Position numbers and translations under genes: made by a program. A stretch of DNA of 64,000 nucleotides from Melieria omissa (lineage: Eukaryota; Arthropoda; Insecta; Diptera; Ulidiidae): NCBI GenBank assembly GCA_963971225.1, contig OZ020270.1, positions 24,005,689 through 24,069,688 on the forward strand. The letters run 5' to 3'. The notes under the pieces were generated by a model. The model searched no databases. It worked only from the letters and a program-made list of their open reading frames with translations, and had not been told where the DNA came from. Shown in pieces: positions 47,396 through 58,580 of this stretch; the stretch's first letter is position 1, and each line of letters opens with the position of its first letter.

Positions 47396-48906
47396 GTTCC
47401 AAAAGTTTTGTTAAAGTTTTGTAAAACCTTGCCTTTGCTACTCATTGTTGGTACATATTATATATTATATATCTAATGTTATACATGAATCGAAAGAGGA
47501 AGAATATACTTTTCATATGACACCTATATCGTTAGAATTGGTTGATAATTTCTTGAGAAATTCGGATATATAAGTGGGACTTTGGGGGGCGGACCACGCC
47601 CTCTGTGAATGTTTCCGCAGCAAAATTTTAAGTTTGTTAGAATAATAAAATGGTCCTCTTTCCGATAAAAAAAACCAATTTTCAGAGGGTGTGGTATTCT
47701 GCACTTGTTCCTAATTTTTACGTATACATCGCTATAGTGACTGAATCGTAGTTTGATAGTTATTTGCTGGCATTTTATAGTCCCTTTCTGGATTTCAAAC
47801 TGATATGGATTTCAAGCAGCACAACAGATTACTTCTTTGGGAAACGATATCTCACCAAGCGTTTTTGTAGTGGCTGGCAATCACTATAGCGGTGACTGGT
47901 CGCTTTGTGCATTCAGCTGTACCTTATGATTTTGACACGTTTCCTAACACATTCATAATTCGATATCATTAGGCGCTTCAAGCTAATTAATCGGTAATTT
48001 GGAACCGCGAACAAAATAACGTTCTCTCTGATGCGAAATGCGCCCAAGAAACACAAATATCCAATTTCGCTTGTTCACATCGCTTCAACTACGCTGCTCT
48101 CATTGCAAACTATTTGCTTTTGCCATACGAATTGTACTGTGTGTATGCACTGTAAGTTATTTTTGCATATATTCAAATCTTCACTTAAAATTTGAGCGGT
48201 GCCAGTAACATCAAACCACGTACGGTTCTATGCGTTGTATAATAGTAAATTTCAACCTGACCATTTTTTAAGCAAACCTAAATACTGCTTATCAAGAATA
48301 AAATGTAAGGAATCTATAACAACAGGCAGATAACTTGCAGCCAATTTTTTACTGTATCTTTTTTGTGTTTCGCCTACCTAACCTGCATATATCTCGCAAT
48401 TTGCATTTCTGCACATATCCACCTATTTGCAACAAAACCGCTACCGCAATGTTATTTTCTTACAGCATGATTCATGGTTGTTCGAATCTTGAAAACATTT
48501 GCAAATCGCAAAGTTTTTCTACAAGCTCTCCTGCGTAAACAGCTGCTGTACTTCATCACTTTAACGATTATTCGATTATCTCATTGTTGACTGCTATCGG
48601 ACCGTAGCCAATGATTTGTTTTCGTTGCATTTCCAGCTGTATTATATGTATAAATTTTCTAAGTCAGTTATAATAAAGAAACCCCGAATATTATTTTACA
48701 GGAAGCTACAATCACATTTGTTGTATATACGGCTTGGTAGAGATTAGTGAATGCAAAACATAAGCAACTAGCAGTAGTAAAAACGTCAGCGTAAGCGTCC
48801 TGATACAACGTCGCTGCAATTAAGAAAGACACACCAACAAGAACAACTTAACACATAAACACAGACACAGTCTATAACACAATTCAACAACAAACTGTCG
48901 CCTAAA
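47396..48906. other. Non-coding spacer with a foldback-related fragment
   Basis: 47560-47710 (ACCACGCCCTCTGTGAATG … GTATTCTGCACTTGTTCC) is a diverged relative of the foldback arms. The rest shows no gene. Confidence 0.5.
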
Positions 48907-48910
48907 TAAG

Positions 48911-48997
48911 CTGAGAATCCAATTGCTGAAACGGCGGCGCTACAATCGAGCTCGCTTGAAAGAGGAGCCATTTTTACACCGTTCTACTACATTTCGG
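48911..48997 (+). CDS. Host gene exon A (unidentified protein)
   Basis: Frame ENPIAETAALQSSSLERGAI then FTPFYYIS, closed upstream by TAA at 48907-48909, so the exon must begin after it; AG dinucleotides at 48909-48910 or 48914-48915 are candidate acceptors. It ends CGG/GTGAGC, a strong 5' splice site, leaving one base (G) that combines with the next exon to form GAA (E). The 5' border is uncertain and no start codon lies here. Protein family not recognised. Confidence 0.6.
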
Positions 48998-49065
48998 GTG
49001 AGCATTATAATGGCATTATTTTACGCTCATCATACTTCTTAACTGATGCATTGACTTATGTGCAG

Positions 49066-49241
49066 AAACCGATGGTTATGTAGCAGCATCACAAGTGGGT
49101 TATACTGTACCCTCTCCGCAAAGTGGGCCCCAACCACCAACAACAATTGTGTCGCTGGTACACGGTATGCAAACAACGGCTTCACCTTCAACGCAGTCGA
49201 ATCTATTGAAAACGATGCAGCCACAATCCGCACAAAATATG
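49066..49241 (+). CDS. Host gene exon B (unidentified protein)
   Basis: Acceptor TTATGTGCAG and donor ATG/GTAAGA frame a 176-bp exon. After completing the split codon it reads TDGYVAASQVGYTVPSPQSG, then PQPPTTIVSLVHGMQTTASP and a Ser/Thr/Gln-rich end QPQSAQNM. The intron before it is 68 bp, typical of flies. It ends in phase 0, matching exon C. Likely a disordered part of a regulatory or RNA-binding-type protein, but this is only a composition argument. Confidence 0.8.
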
Positions 49242-49274
49242 GTAAGACTTGTGCGCCACAGCCTACACTATATA

Positions 49275-50476
49275 CAGCCCTGTTCCAGAATCCGAATCGG
49301 ATTCGAATCGAAATGAAATCCGATTCCGATTTGAAGAGGTGTTCTGCAATCCGAGCGGAATTGTCACATTCGAAGTTTATTTCGAATCCGATTGTTAGCA
49401 AATTAACAAACCTTCAATCAGCTGTTTGCTTTTAATGTTCAAATGAAAAAGGAAATTGTAAAATTTTGTAAGATTTTTTATTTTATTTAATGAGTTGGGT
49501 TATTTTATTGGCAGTATTGCTTGAGAACAAGCAGTCCGCCGTTGAAAAAGTAAAGCGCAGAATTTTTCGAGACCACAGCAATCCGATGGAATTGCCAGAT
49601 TCTTCGTAACTAGTACAAGTCATTTCAGTTATGTTCAAAATTTTCTATTTAAGGTTTATTGTTCAGTACCGCCTTAACAAAGCAGCATTCAACATGATCT
49701 TGACCGAAGTGAGACCTTTTCTTCGGCAATGCTCCATTCCGCCAGAATTGAAATTGGCGACGACTTTGCAATTTCTTGCCGAAGGAGGCTATCAACGATC
49801 GGTAGAAAAGGCAACCGCCTTTTCCATTTCGGAAAGTGTGTGCTTCTTAAAAGGTCCACCGCCGGCCGCTAAAGCTTATCTTCTATTAGGCGCCAGCTTC
49901 CTTCTTGCTTCACTTTTCCAATCAACTCAGGTCTATGATTGAAGAACATTTTACAAAATGAATTGGTTTAATTTACTTCTCACCTTTTCCCACCCCGTTA
50001 CACTTTTTGTTGGTGGTCCTTGGCCGTTCAGAGACTGCGTTAAATGCTTCCATTTATTTTCAAATTCGACTGTGTCGCCTTTGCAGAAACCTTTCGCGAC
50101 GTCCGCATTCTGCTCCCTAAATCCAAGAGAATTTTGGTCTGGTCAGCAGTCTTATGCTTTCCCGTGATTAAAAATTAATTTATTAGTTTTATTTAACACG
50201 ACGTTTCATTTATTTGCTTACATTTTCGTTATTTGTTTTCGTTTTGCTGCTTTCCAAATTCAAATCCACAAGCTTTTTGTTTAGCGGATTATTTTCGACA
50301 AAAATTTCCGATAATCGGAATGCAGAACACCAAATTTCCGATCCAAATTCGTTCGAACTTAATCGGATTTGAGAACAGGGTTGCATTGGAAAATATTTCC
50401 GATAATCGGAATGTAGAACACCGACGGTCGGAATCAAATCCATTTCTGATCCGATTCGGATTCTGGAACAGGGCTG
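49275..50476. mobile_element. PIF/Harbinger derivative in intron 2
   Basis: Inverted ends CAGCCCTGTTCCAGAATCCG with TATCGGAT-like inner repeats, flanked by ATA on both sides (49272-49274, 50477-50479). It retains part of a transposase gene. Subterminal TTCCGATAATCGGAAT palindromes recur near 50306 and 50397. Confidence 0.8.
49520..49890 (+). pseudogene. HARBI1-like transposase N-terminal fragment
   Basis: Reads KRRIFRDHSNPMELPD, then after a stop and frame changes YRLNKAAFNMILTE…RPFLR, then PELKLATTLQFLAEGGYQRS. The LATTL-x-FLA-x-GGYQ block is diagnostic of PIF/Harbinger nucleases ahead of the DDE domain. The catalytic part is absent. Confidence 0.8.
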
Positions 50477-50564
50477 ATAATTTATCAAACACGAACAAAG
50501 TTTAAGTACGTCGTATATATAGATCTGCAATTCTTAAACTAATATTTCCTGCTTTAGTTATTTA

Positions 50565-50928
50565 TAGTGTCCGACCGCATATTCGGTTCCGGTTTCGGCC
50601 CAAATAAGTGGTTTCAGTTTCGGCCAAAAAATAGCCGAAACCGAAGCTTTCTCGAATATTTTTACCGAGTAAGGTACGAAAGGGTTTTTTATGTTTATGA
50701 AAAAATGAAAATGAATTAATTATTTTAATTCATAAGTATTTATTTATGTTTTGTTATGTTTGTTTGTTCTTTATTTACTTAAAGTAAAATTCGTTTGTTG
50801 AAAAATGGTGATTTTGAAGCTTGATGTGGTGATTTTTATTTTAACTTGAAAGTTTCGGTTTCGGCCGAATATTAAAAAAATAACCGAAACTCGGTTTCGG
50901 CCAAAAAAGTGGTTTCGGTCGGACACTA
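50565..50928. mobile_element. hAT-type MITE (364 bp) in intron 2
   Basis: Ends TAGTGTCCGACCG and inverse, with 8-bp duplication GTTATTTA (50557-50564, 50929-50936). The interior repeats GGTTTCGGCC and its inverse. Confidence 0.85.
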
Positions 50929-51599
50929 GTTATTTATATACGTAACTGCATATTATCGTATAGACGAACTATGTATTTATTTATTTTTAGTTTATAATGT
51001 CTTAATTTTGTATTCGATGATATTGACCTGCTCCTTCAGTTATTTTGATATTTTATGGTCTGAAAGGTCACCGAAAATACTTAAGTGGAAAAAAATGCAA
51101 TTCTTGTTCCTTTTTGTGTTTTCATTATACTTGCCCTACGAATTCGACGTTAAATGGGCCAACAACATTGAACTGACATTGACAAGGTTATAAGACAATG
51201 TCTCAAACTCACCTGTCGATAGTTTCAAGGGTTTTATGTAGCAAACAGGAAAGCAGATACAATTAAGTAAACTGCACGTACTTTTTAAGTTTGTTTTTGA
51301 TGCTAAATTTTAAGTGATTATTTTGCTATTTCTACTTTCAATACTTAATTTTCTCCATTCTGGGTTGTATTATTTTATAAAATTTAAGACGCTGTGTGCT
51401 GCTGCTAGTTTCGTTATGTGTTTGTTTTGTTGAAGGATTCGTTGTTGTTGCGACTGTCATGATTTTTTTATTGCCGATATATTTTTTTATTGCCGATATA
51501 TTTCAATTTAAATCAAATTTAGCGCTCAAATTAATACCCAAACAAACAAAGAAAGAGCCATATTGCTTCAACAAATTGAAATTTTACTTTGCTTTGTAG

Positions 51600-52376
51600 A
51601 TTATGACGTCGAATAAAAAGAAAAAATATACACAACCGCAGGCACCACCACCAAAACAGCCGCAACAACAGCCACAGCAACAACAACAACAGCAGCACCA
51701 ACCCAATCAACCCCCATCGTTTCAAATTAACAAATCCTATAATGTTGTCTCAATGTTGAAAACCAACACAACCGCTAACGCACAGCAGCAACACGCTTCA
51801 CAACCACAACAAACTCTACAACAACCGCAGCAACAACAAAGTTATGCCAATGTCGTGAACAGAGCATTGCCGTCTGTAATGTGCGGCGGCGGTAGCGGAA
51901 GTGTTGTAACAGTTAGCAATTGTCAAGCAAATACAGACCTAATCAACAACGCAACAACCATATTTAATATAAGCCATCGGGGCGTTAACAATAGTGGTAA
52001 TAACAATAGCGCATTGGACGTCTCAGCAGCGCATCTAACAGCCTCGACAGGCTATGGCGTCGGTAGCGCTGATGTCGTTGGCGGCAGCGTTGGAGTCGGT
52101 GTGACTGTGGGTATTAACGGTAGTGGTATTGGCAGCGGCAGCAACTTAAGTGGTAACGGCGGTGTTGGTGGTGGTGGTATAATTGCATTGACAAACAGTA
52201 CATCCGCTACACATGGTAACACGTTAGGTATTACATTAGGTGGAGTGACAGGCGGTACTATTTATGCGCACGAGAAAAGCATGGTTGGTGTTAATGTTGG
52301 TTGTATCGATAATAGAAAATATGACTATAAGAATACTAAGTTGCTGTCTAACAATAACTTTCAAGTAACGCAAGAG
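51600..52376 (+). CDS. Host gene exon C: Lys-rich start, polyQ and Gly/Asn-rich protein segment
   Basis: Preceded by TTTACTTTGCTTTGTAG and followed by GAG/GTATGC; 259 codons in phase with exon B. It begins IMTSNKKKKYTQPQAPPPKQ, then a Gln-rich stretch with runs of glutamine, FQINKSYNVVSMLKTN, a second Q-rich part, SYANVVNRALP, and a long Ser/Gly/Val/Asn-rich tract, ending YDYKNTKLLSNNNFQVTQE. No folded domain is visible. Splicing on is expected because read-through meets a stop within three codons. An alternative start at the internal ATG (51603) cannot be excluded. Gene identity not recognised. Confidence 0.85.
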
Positions 52377-52483
52377 GTATGCTAGGTATATAATTACTAT
52401 AACCAAAAATATTTAAAAATTCCTTAATATTATTTTAATTTTAACGTGTACAATTTTGATTCCAAACATATATGTATGTATAT

Positions 52484-52525
<42 letters not shown>

Positions 52526-52588
52526 ATATTTAAAAGAACATATATATATATATTAAAAACAGAGCCCCGCGGCTATGCACGCAAAGTT
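52377..52588. repeat. Intron start with a TA/TATG microsatellite
   Basis: A run of alternating TA with ATGTATGTATATATACATAC occupies about 52468-52525. It continues as the presumed next intron. Confidence 0.8.
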
Positions 52589-52995
52589 GAAGCAAAGAAT
52601 AAACAGTATACAGAATGCGCATGTCGACCCACGAAGCAATCTGAATTACGGGTGCGGGCCGAAAGCAGCAGGGGTGAGGTAACAGAGTTTGGTGAACAGA
52701 ACTTTTGTTTCTGTTAATTTGTCGTGTGACGATGATCTCTGTTATTTTCAACTTCGCTAGGTGCCGAGCAGTGCACAGCGGGCTCGTGCGCTCGAAGCAG
52801 GCCGTAGAAGTTATTGTTATTTTCCACGAAGCGAACGGCGCCGTGCTGTTGTTGTTGTTGTTGTGCTGATCAGCGATTGAAAATTGAAATTTTCGTTTCT
52901 GGCTGGCTTTTGCCGATTGCCGGCGACGCGTTGGTTGCAGAACAATTGCTTGTTTCATGTTATTATGCGATTGGCTTTCTGCGTGAACGGATGTT
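52589..52995. repeat. Dispersed repeat related to 33.9-34.3 kb
   Basis: Same ordered motifs as the earlier copy; also contains five GTT triplets near 52847. Confidence 0.5.
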
Positions 52996-53095
52996 CATAC
53001 TCTTATGAGCATTTAAAACCAAAGGTTTCGCTATTTCGGTCGTTACTAGTGGGAGGTGATTGACTCAATTTTTTTGAGCATTAAACTTTTGACAC

Positions 53096-53345
53096 TTTTG
53101 ACGTGACTGACTAAATTTTTATTAAACTTATATTTTTGACGTGATTGACTCATTCTCGGTTGAGTTTACATTCTTGACGTGATTGACTCAATTATTTTTA
53201 AACCTATATTTTTGACGTGATTGACTCATTCTCAGTTGAGCTTACATTCTTGACGTGATTGAATCAATTATTCTTAAACCTATATTTTTGACGTGATTGA
53301 ATCATTCTCGGTTGAGCTTACATTCTTGACGTGATTGAATCATTT
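53096..53345. repeat. Minisatellite with 38-bp period (TTGACGTGATTGACTCA)
   Basis: TTGACGTGATTGA(C/A)TCA begins at 53136, 53174, 53212, 53250, 53288 and 53326, exactly 38 bp apart, with an earlier diverged unit near 53096. Two spacer types alternate, giving a 76-bp dimer. Each unit has TGACGT next to TGACTCA in the older units. Confidence 0.9.
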
Positions 53346-53369
53346 GATTAACAATATATATACAAATAC

Positions 53370-54672
53370 TAGCTGACCCCGCGAACTTTGTCTCGCACGA
53401 CATTTGTTGTTTTTTTATAATGAAATACGCGAGGTGGCGAATCTATGGCGATGCAAATTGACGAAGAAAACCAACTGAAGGAAGAGGAGGAGCTACTGAT
53501 TAACGCAATCAAGGCCCACAAATAAACAATGTTGCTGTTAAGTTTCAGTAAAGAAATGGACTGCGCTTGAACCGGATTTAAATTATATGGGCGGTGCCAT
53601 GCCCTCTTATTCAATGCCTGCCCCTTATTCAATGCCCTCTGTCAAAAGAAAAATGGTAGGTCCGTACTAAGTTTCATTGCTGAGCGACTTATAGTTCAGC
53701 AAAATATTTGGGTCATAAAAAATGTGCCACGCACCTTGGCCAATGCCCATCAAATGTTATCAGTAGAATGACTCATCTATGGGACGACGCGGTACTAAAT
53801 TTTAATGTTGTGCTACTTATAATTTCGAAGATATTCTATTTTAAAGATTTTGCTTGTATGGGTGGTGCCACGCCCCCTCGTCCAATACTTGCCCCATTCC
53901 CTCTGTCGAAATATATGAATAAATGGTAGGTTCGTACTAAGTTTCATTGCTGAGCGACTTATAGTTCAGCAAAATATTTGGGTCACAAAAAATGTGCCAC
54001 GCCCCTTGTCCAACGCCCATAAAATCTTATCATTAGAATGACTCATCTATGGGACGACGGGGTACTAAATTTTAATGTTGTGCTACTTATAATTTCGAAG
54101 ATATTCTATTTTAAAGATTTTGCTTGTATGGGTGGTGCCACGCCCCCTCGTCCAATACTTGCCCCATTCCCTCTGTCGAAATATATGAATAAATGGTAGG
54201 TTCGTACTAAGTTTCATTGCTGAGCGACTTATAGTTCAACAAAATATTTGGGTCACAAAAAATGTGCCACGCCCCTTGTCCAACGCCCATAAAATCTTAT
54301 CATTAAAATGACTCATCTATAGGACGACGGGGTACTAAATTTTAATGTTGTACTACTTATAATTTCGAAGATATTCTATTTTAAAGAGTTTGCTTGTATG
54401 GTTGGTGCCACGCCCCGTTGTCCAAAACCCGCCTCATTCCGTCTGTCGAGAGATATGATTACATGATAGGTTCATGCTAAGTTCCATTCCTCTGTGACTT
54501 GTAGTTCAGCAGAATAATTGGGTCACAAAAATGTGCCACGCCCCTTAGGGGTATAAAAAATAGTTAATAGCCGATTCTCAGACCTACATGTAAAATTTCA
54601 TAAAAATCGGTCAAGCCGTTTCAGAGGAGTACGGTAACAAACACTGTGACACGAGAATTTTATATATAAGAT
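53370..54672. repeat. Interspersed repeat with internal tandem copies
   Basis: Runs from CTAGCTGACCCCGCGAACTT to GAGAATTTTATATATAAGAT, a start and end seen in a widespread insect repeat. Units beginning AATGGTAGG at 53652, 53932 and 54192 (260-280 bp), plus a partial fourth near 54470, share GGGTGGTGCCACGCCCC and GACTCATCTATGGGACGACG. A short related piece is at 58430-58550. Class uncertain. Confidence 0.7.
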
Positions 54673-54695
54673 ATATTTTTCCATAAAACTGCAAA

Positions 54696-57437
54696 ATGGA
54701 GCCTGTGGGAATTATTTCCAAGAAATGCGGAGTAAAATGTTGCATCCGAACCTGCAAAAAATCAAAACGTCATAACGAAGGTTTAAGAATTTTTAAATTT
54801 CCCCCATGTGATTCTGTCATGGGTCAAATTTGGAGAGAAAAGTGCAACGTAGCTATAGAAGATTACTCAAAAACGCTATATATTTGCGGAAACCATTTTG
54901 CAGATTCGGATATGGGTTAAAAAAAGTTAAAGTCTGGAGCTATTCCTGTTCATAATTTGGAAGAATTTAATGATGATTATGAATTTGTTGAACCAGAGTG
55001 CTACGCGAAAAAACGTCGGTTATTAAATTCCCAGGCTAAAGGTTGTAATAATTGCAAAAAATATGCAAAGTCTGTTAACTTTTACAGACGAAATTATTAC
55101 AATCTGCTTGGAAAGTTTAATAATTAAAAAAAGGAATATAAAAAATGCGTAAATTCTAGTTTAGATAATAGAATTGATTCCTTAAAACATGTAGGCAGTG
55201 AGTCAAAAACCCTTTGCAAACTTCTTTTAAATTCCCGGCCTAAGGAATACAGCAAAGAAGTAAAAGAATTGACGCAAAATATTTTCTATGTGTCTCAATC
55301 AACATATTCTTTTTTAAGAAACAAACTACATTTAAATTTACCTCATATTGCTTCCCTCCATCGATGGGCACCCGTGAAATTTCTACAGCCAGGCTTCAAA
55401 AATAGCTCATTCGATATCATAAAACAAAAATGTCTAGATCTAAAGCAATGGGAGAAAGCTAACATGATTTTATTATTCGATGAAATGACAATTCGAAGAG
55501 AGTTGCGGTACAACCCAAAGTTAGATTTGGTAGATGGGTTTGAAGAAAACGGATTTGAAAGAACCTCCGAAATTGGGAAACAACTATGTGTGTTCATGTT
55601 AAAATCAATGTTTTCCAATTGGGCTTTGGTTTTAAATTATTTTGTTTCAAAAAATGGTCTTTCTGGAGACTTATTAAAGAATATTATTAACGAAAATTAA
55701 AAAATTCTCAATAGCATCGGAATCACAATCAAGGTCTTGACCTGCGATCAAGGATCTGCAAATAGAAAGTGTTTTTCCGAGCTTGGTGTTTCGCCAGAAA
55801 CCCCTTTTTTATGTTTAATAACACCGAAACATACTGTTTGTTTGATTTCCCACACCTAATAAAATCTCTTCGAAATGGGTTAATAAAATGCGATCTTCAA
55901 ACGCCGGATGGCAGAGTAAGCTTTAAAGTAATGCAGGAGCTGTGGGAAATGGAATTAAGTTTGGGAACGAAAATGTGCCCTAAGCTAACTAGACAGCACA
56001 TCTTCCCGAATTCTTTCGAAAAAATGAAAGTGAAGTTAGCTACACAAGTTTTCAGCCGAACCGTACAAGCTGCAATAAAGACAGTGGCAGACACAGTTGG
56101 ATTTAAACGAAGCAGTAAAGAAACGGCTATATCCACTGCTAGTTTTGTCGAAAAAATTGACAAAATATTTGATTGTTTGAATAGTGGTTCGCTATATTCT
56201 AAAAATCCATATAGAAGTGCACTACAACAGAACAATAAGTCACATGAGTACATTAAATATTTTTTGGATTATTTGAAAGATGTAAAATTTACTGACGAAA
56301 AAAAGAAAGTATACTTTTTAGATGGTATGAAACTTACCTTAAATGCGGTTCTACAACTGGTTGATAAAATTTTTAAAAAGGAATCGGAAGTATTTTTTTT
56401 AATGACACGAACGCTTAATCAAGATAAGCTTGAAAATTCTTTTGCAGTGTTACGACCAAAGGTTGGAAACAGTAATAATCCGTCTGTCGCTGAAATAAAT
56501 AACATATTGGCGCGATTGATGACAGCGAAAATCGTTCAACTTAGCTCCCAAAGTAATTGTGAAGAGATAACAGACACAACTACAGATTTGCTTTCCAATA
56601 TTTTAACGGAAGAATCTTTTCCTGAGAAGAAGAAGCCAAAAGAAGAAGCCAGCCAAAGAAGAAATCAGCCAAAATGTTGAAAATAACGAGGGTATATCTG
56701 TTGACAATTGTATTTTAAACGACAGTTTTAAAACTTCTTCAAAATAAATATTGATCTCCCATCGTTACGTTATTTTATTGGTTACGTTGCCTTTAAAGTG
56801 CTACCGAAGATAAATTGTGATGATTGCGAAAGAGAAGTACGGAAAGAAAATGAGATTTTATCTGCTCCCAGCGAACTTTTCATATTTCACAAAAATTACA
56901 GTTCATTACTAGATTTTGGAAACCTCATTGCTGCTCACATGAGTTTTTAGAAACAAGTAATGCCCACATACAAGTTCTTCAAAATAAATATTGATCTCCC
57001 ATCGTTACGTTATTTTATTGGTTACGTTGCCTTTAAAGTGCTACCGAAGATAAATTGTGATGATTGCGAAAGAGAAGTACGGAAAGAAAATGAGATTTTA
57101 TCTGCTCCCAGCGAACTTTTCATATTTCACAAAAATTACAGTTCATTACTAGATTTTGGAAACCTCATTGCTGCTCACATGAGTTTTTAGAAACAAGTAA
57201 TGCCCACATACAAGTTTTTTGTAATATTTTCAAAAATAACCCGCAAACTCTTGGGATAAAAAAATTAATAATAGGAAAATGCAAAAAAGCTACCCCCATT
57301 GGTTTAACAAATGTTGCGAGCATAAGGAACAGATGCTAGACTTTATGATTTTAGTTTTATTAAGAAAGCACTGTTCATGGGCAAGTGAAAAAAATAACAC
57401 AAGCACATCCGAAAAACTGAAGATACTAAATAATTAA
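54696..57437 (+). pseudogene. P-element-type transposase (THAP domain), broken
   Basis: Near full-length. The N-terminal THAP zinc finger has CCIRTC, the FKFPP turn, IWREKC and ICGNHF. The catalytic core keeps LLFDEM, LTCDQGSANRK and NQDKLENSF, which carry the acidic residues of the RNase H-like fold in the P family (from family knowledge). The 3' part ends KLKILNN-stop. Breaks: TAA after DSDMG (54918), TAA after KFNN, TAA after NEN (55698), a frameshift in a T run near 55805, and further breaks beyond 56660. A 240-bp duplication lies near the end. No inverted terminal repeats were found; the 5' side abuts another repeat. Confidence 0.9.
56735..57214. repeat. Exact-looking 240-bp tandem duplication in the P transposase gene
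   Basis: TTCTTCAAAATAAATATTGA through GCCCACATACAAG appears twice head to tail with no difference seen. Both copies contain the coding segment SLRYFIGYVAFKVLPKINCD, so it is recent or an assembly effect. Confidence 0.92.
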
Positions 57438-57630
57438 TTTAATAATTGTTTCTCCCCTAAAATTGTTTATTTTTTTTAATACATAATACAATTTGTTTCA
57501 CATTCATTTTGCATATTCAATGCCCCAATACCATAAATGCAAAAAAGGTTTTAACGGTTATTTGGCGAAATTTAAGTTTATAAAATAATGCAAAGCTAGT
57601 AATCTAGATCTTTTCGAATCTTTTTTAATA
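57438..57630. other. Non-coding tail after the P transposase
   Basis: AT-rich; possible 3' part of the element, but no terminal repeat recognised. Confidence 0.4.
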
Positions 57631-57725
57631 TGGCAGGTACTTTGTACAACCCCTTTCAGCCCTTATTACCCGAAAGTGATGGCGAAGGTGAATATGAAAT
57701 GGCTTTGAACCCAGAGTCAAGCTAG
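57631..57725 (+). other. Short open frame with coding-like composition
   Basis: ATG-initiated, 31 codons: MAGTLYNPFQPLLPESDGEG then EYEMALNPESS and a stop. It could be the first exon or truncated start of a mobile-element protein. Not recognised. Confidence 0.3.
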
Positions 57726-57749
57726 AAAAAATTAAAAAAATTTATTCAA

Positions 57750-58115
57750 AAAACACAAAAGTATTCATTTTTATATTTCGTTGCAAAGAAAATTTCACAG
57801 GCTATAATATGGTAACAAAGTTATTACACCTTAATTATGAATTTTTTCAAAAAAAAAATAAGTTTTGAAAAAATTTTTCTTTCAGAAGAAAGGTATAAAA
57901 AATCCTTTCGTTGATACCCATATCGTGTAAATCAGTTAGAGATTGAGTTTTTTTTATTAAAACTTTGAACCTTGACCACGAGCCACACCTTCTGTGGCCA
58001 TTTCCGAGGAACAATTTTTAGTTTGTAAGATTCACAAAAATAAGCTCTTTATGATTCAATTTTCGGTTTTTTTTTCATGAGGGTTCGCTATACTGCATTT
58101 GTTCCTCTTATTGCA
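57750..58115. repeat. Diverged single arm of the 46-kb foldback family
   Basis: Shares, in order, CACAGGCTATAATATGG, the GGTATAAAAAATCCTTTCG stretch, TTGAACCTTGACCACG and GAGGGTTCGCTATACTGCA with the right arm of that element. Confidence 0.7.
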
Positions 58116-58550
58116 AGCAAAAATGCTGTAGAAAAAAAATTACTAAGCAATGAAGCTACCGAATGATGGCGAGTTGCCGACAAAAATGCCGAACGCTCAC
58201 TCGCTTTGCTAGAAAACAAAAAACATATATTGAATATAACAGAAACGAAAGCTGTCAAGTGCTGTTTGTAATGTTAATAGCAGTGGACGTAATGTTAAAT
58301 TAACAGTGGTCGTAATATTACGACCCCTTAACAGTTTTGAATTTGTATGAGATGCGCGTTCTGTATTACTGTTTATTCTGTGGTTGAAGTCAATGGGTCC
58401 AATAAATCGAATTTCTTCATACAACACTGTATGGGCGGTGCCATACCCCTTTTATGCAATGCCCAATCCATTCCTCCAATCGAAGAGTGCGACCCAGTTT
58501 CATTGATGTCTTGATTTGCAGCAACAAAGTTACGCCCAACGCCCCTTGTC
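58116..58550. other. Spacer with a fragment of the 53.4-54.7 kb repeat
   Basis: 58430-58550 contains TGTATGGGCGGTGCCATACC and GCCCCTTGTC, related to the tandem repeat upstream. No gene. Confidence 0.5.
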
Positions 58551-58580
58551 TAGGTTAGGTTACGGTGGCAGCTTAAGAGC

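Larger units (their letters stand above)
49242..51599 (+). other. Intron 2 of the host gene (2.36 kb)
   Basis: Bounded by GTAAGA and TTTGCTTTGTAG. Half of it is the Harbinger derivative and the hAT MITE listed separately; the rest (about 50,929-51,599) is AT-rich with no further feature seen. Confidence 0.75.

Noticed and set aside
51531..51725. Leu-rich minus-strand frame opposite the polyQ exon
   Set aside because: CAG/CAA runs read as CTG/TTG on the other strand; the plus-strand exon has splice sites and matching phases.
53370..54672. Helitron or Penelope-like element
   Set aside because: Neither the Helitron CTRR-plus-hairpin end nor a reverse transcriptase was found; left unclassified.
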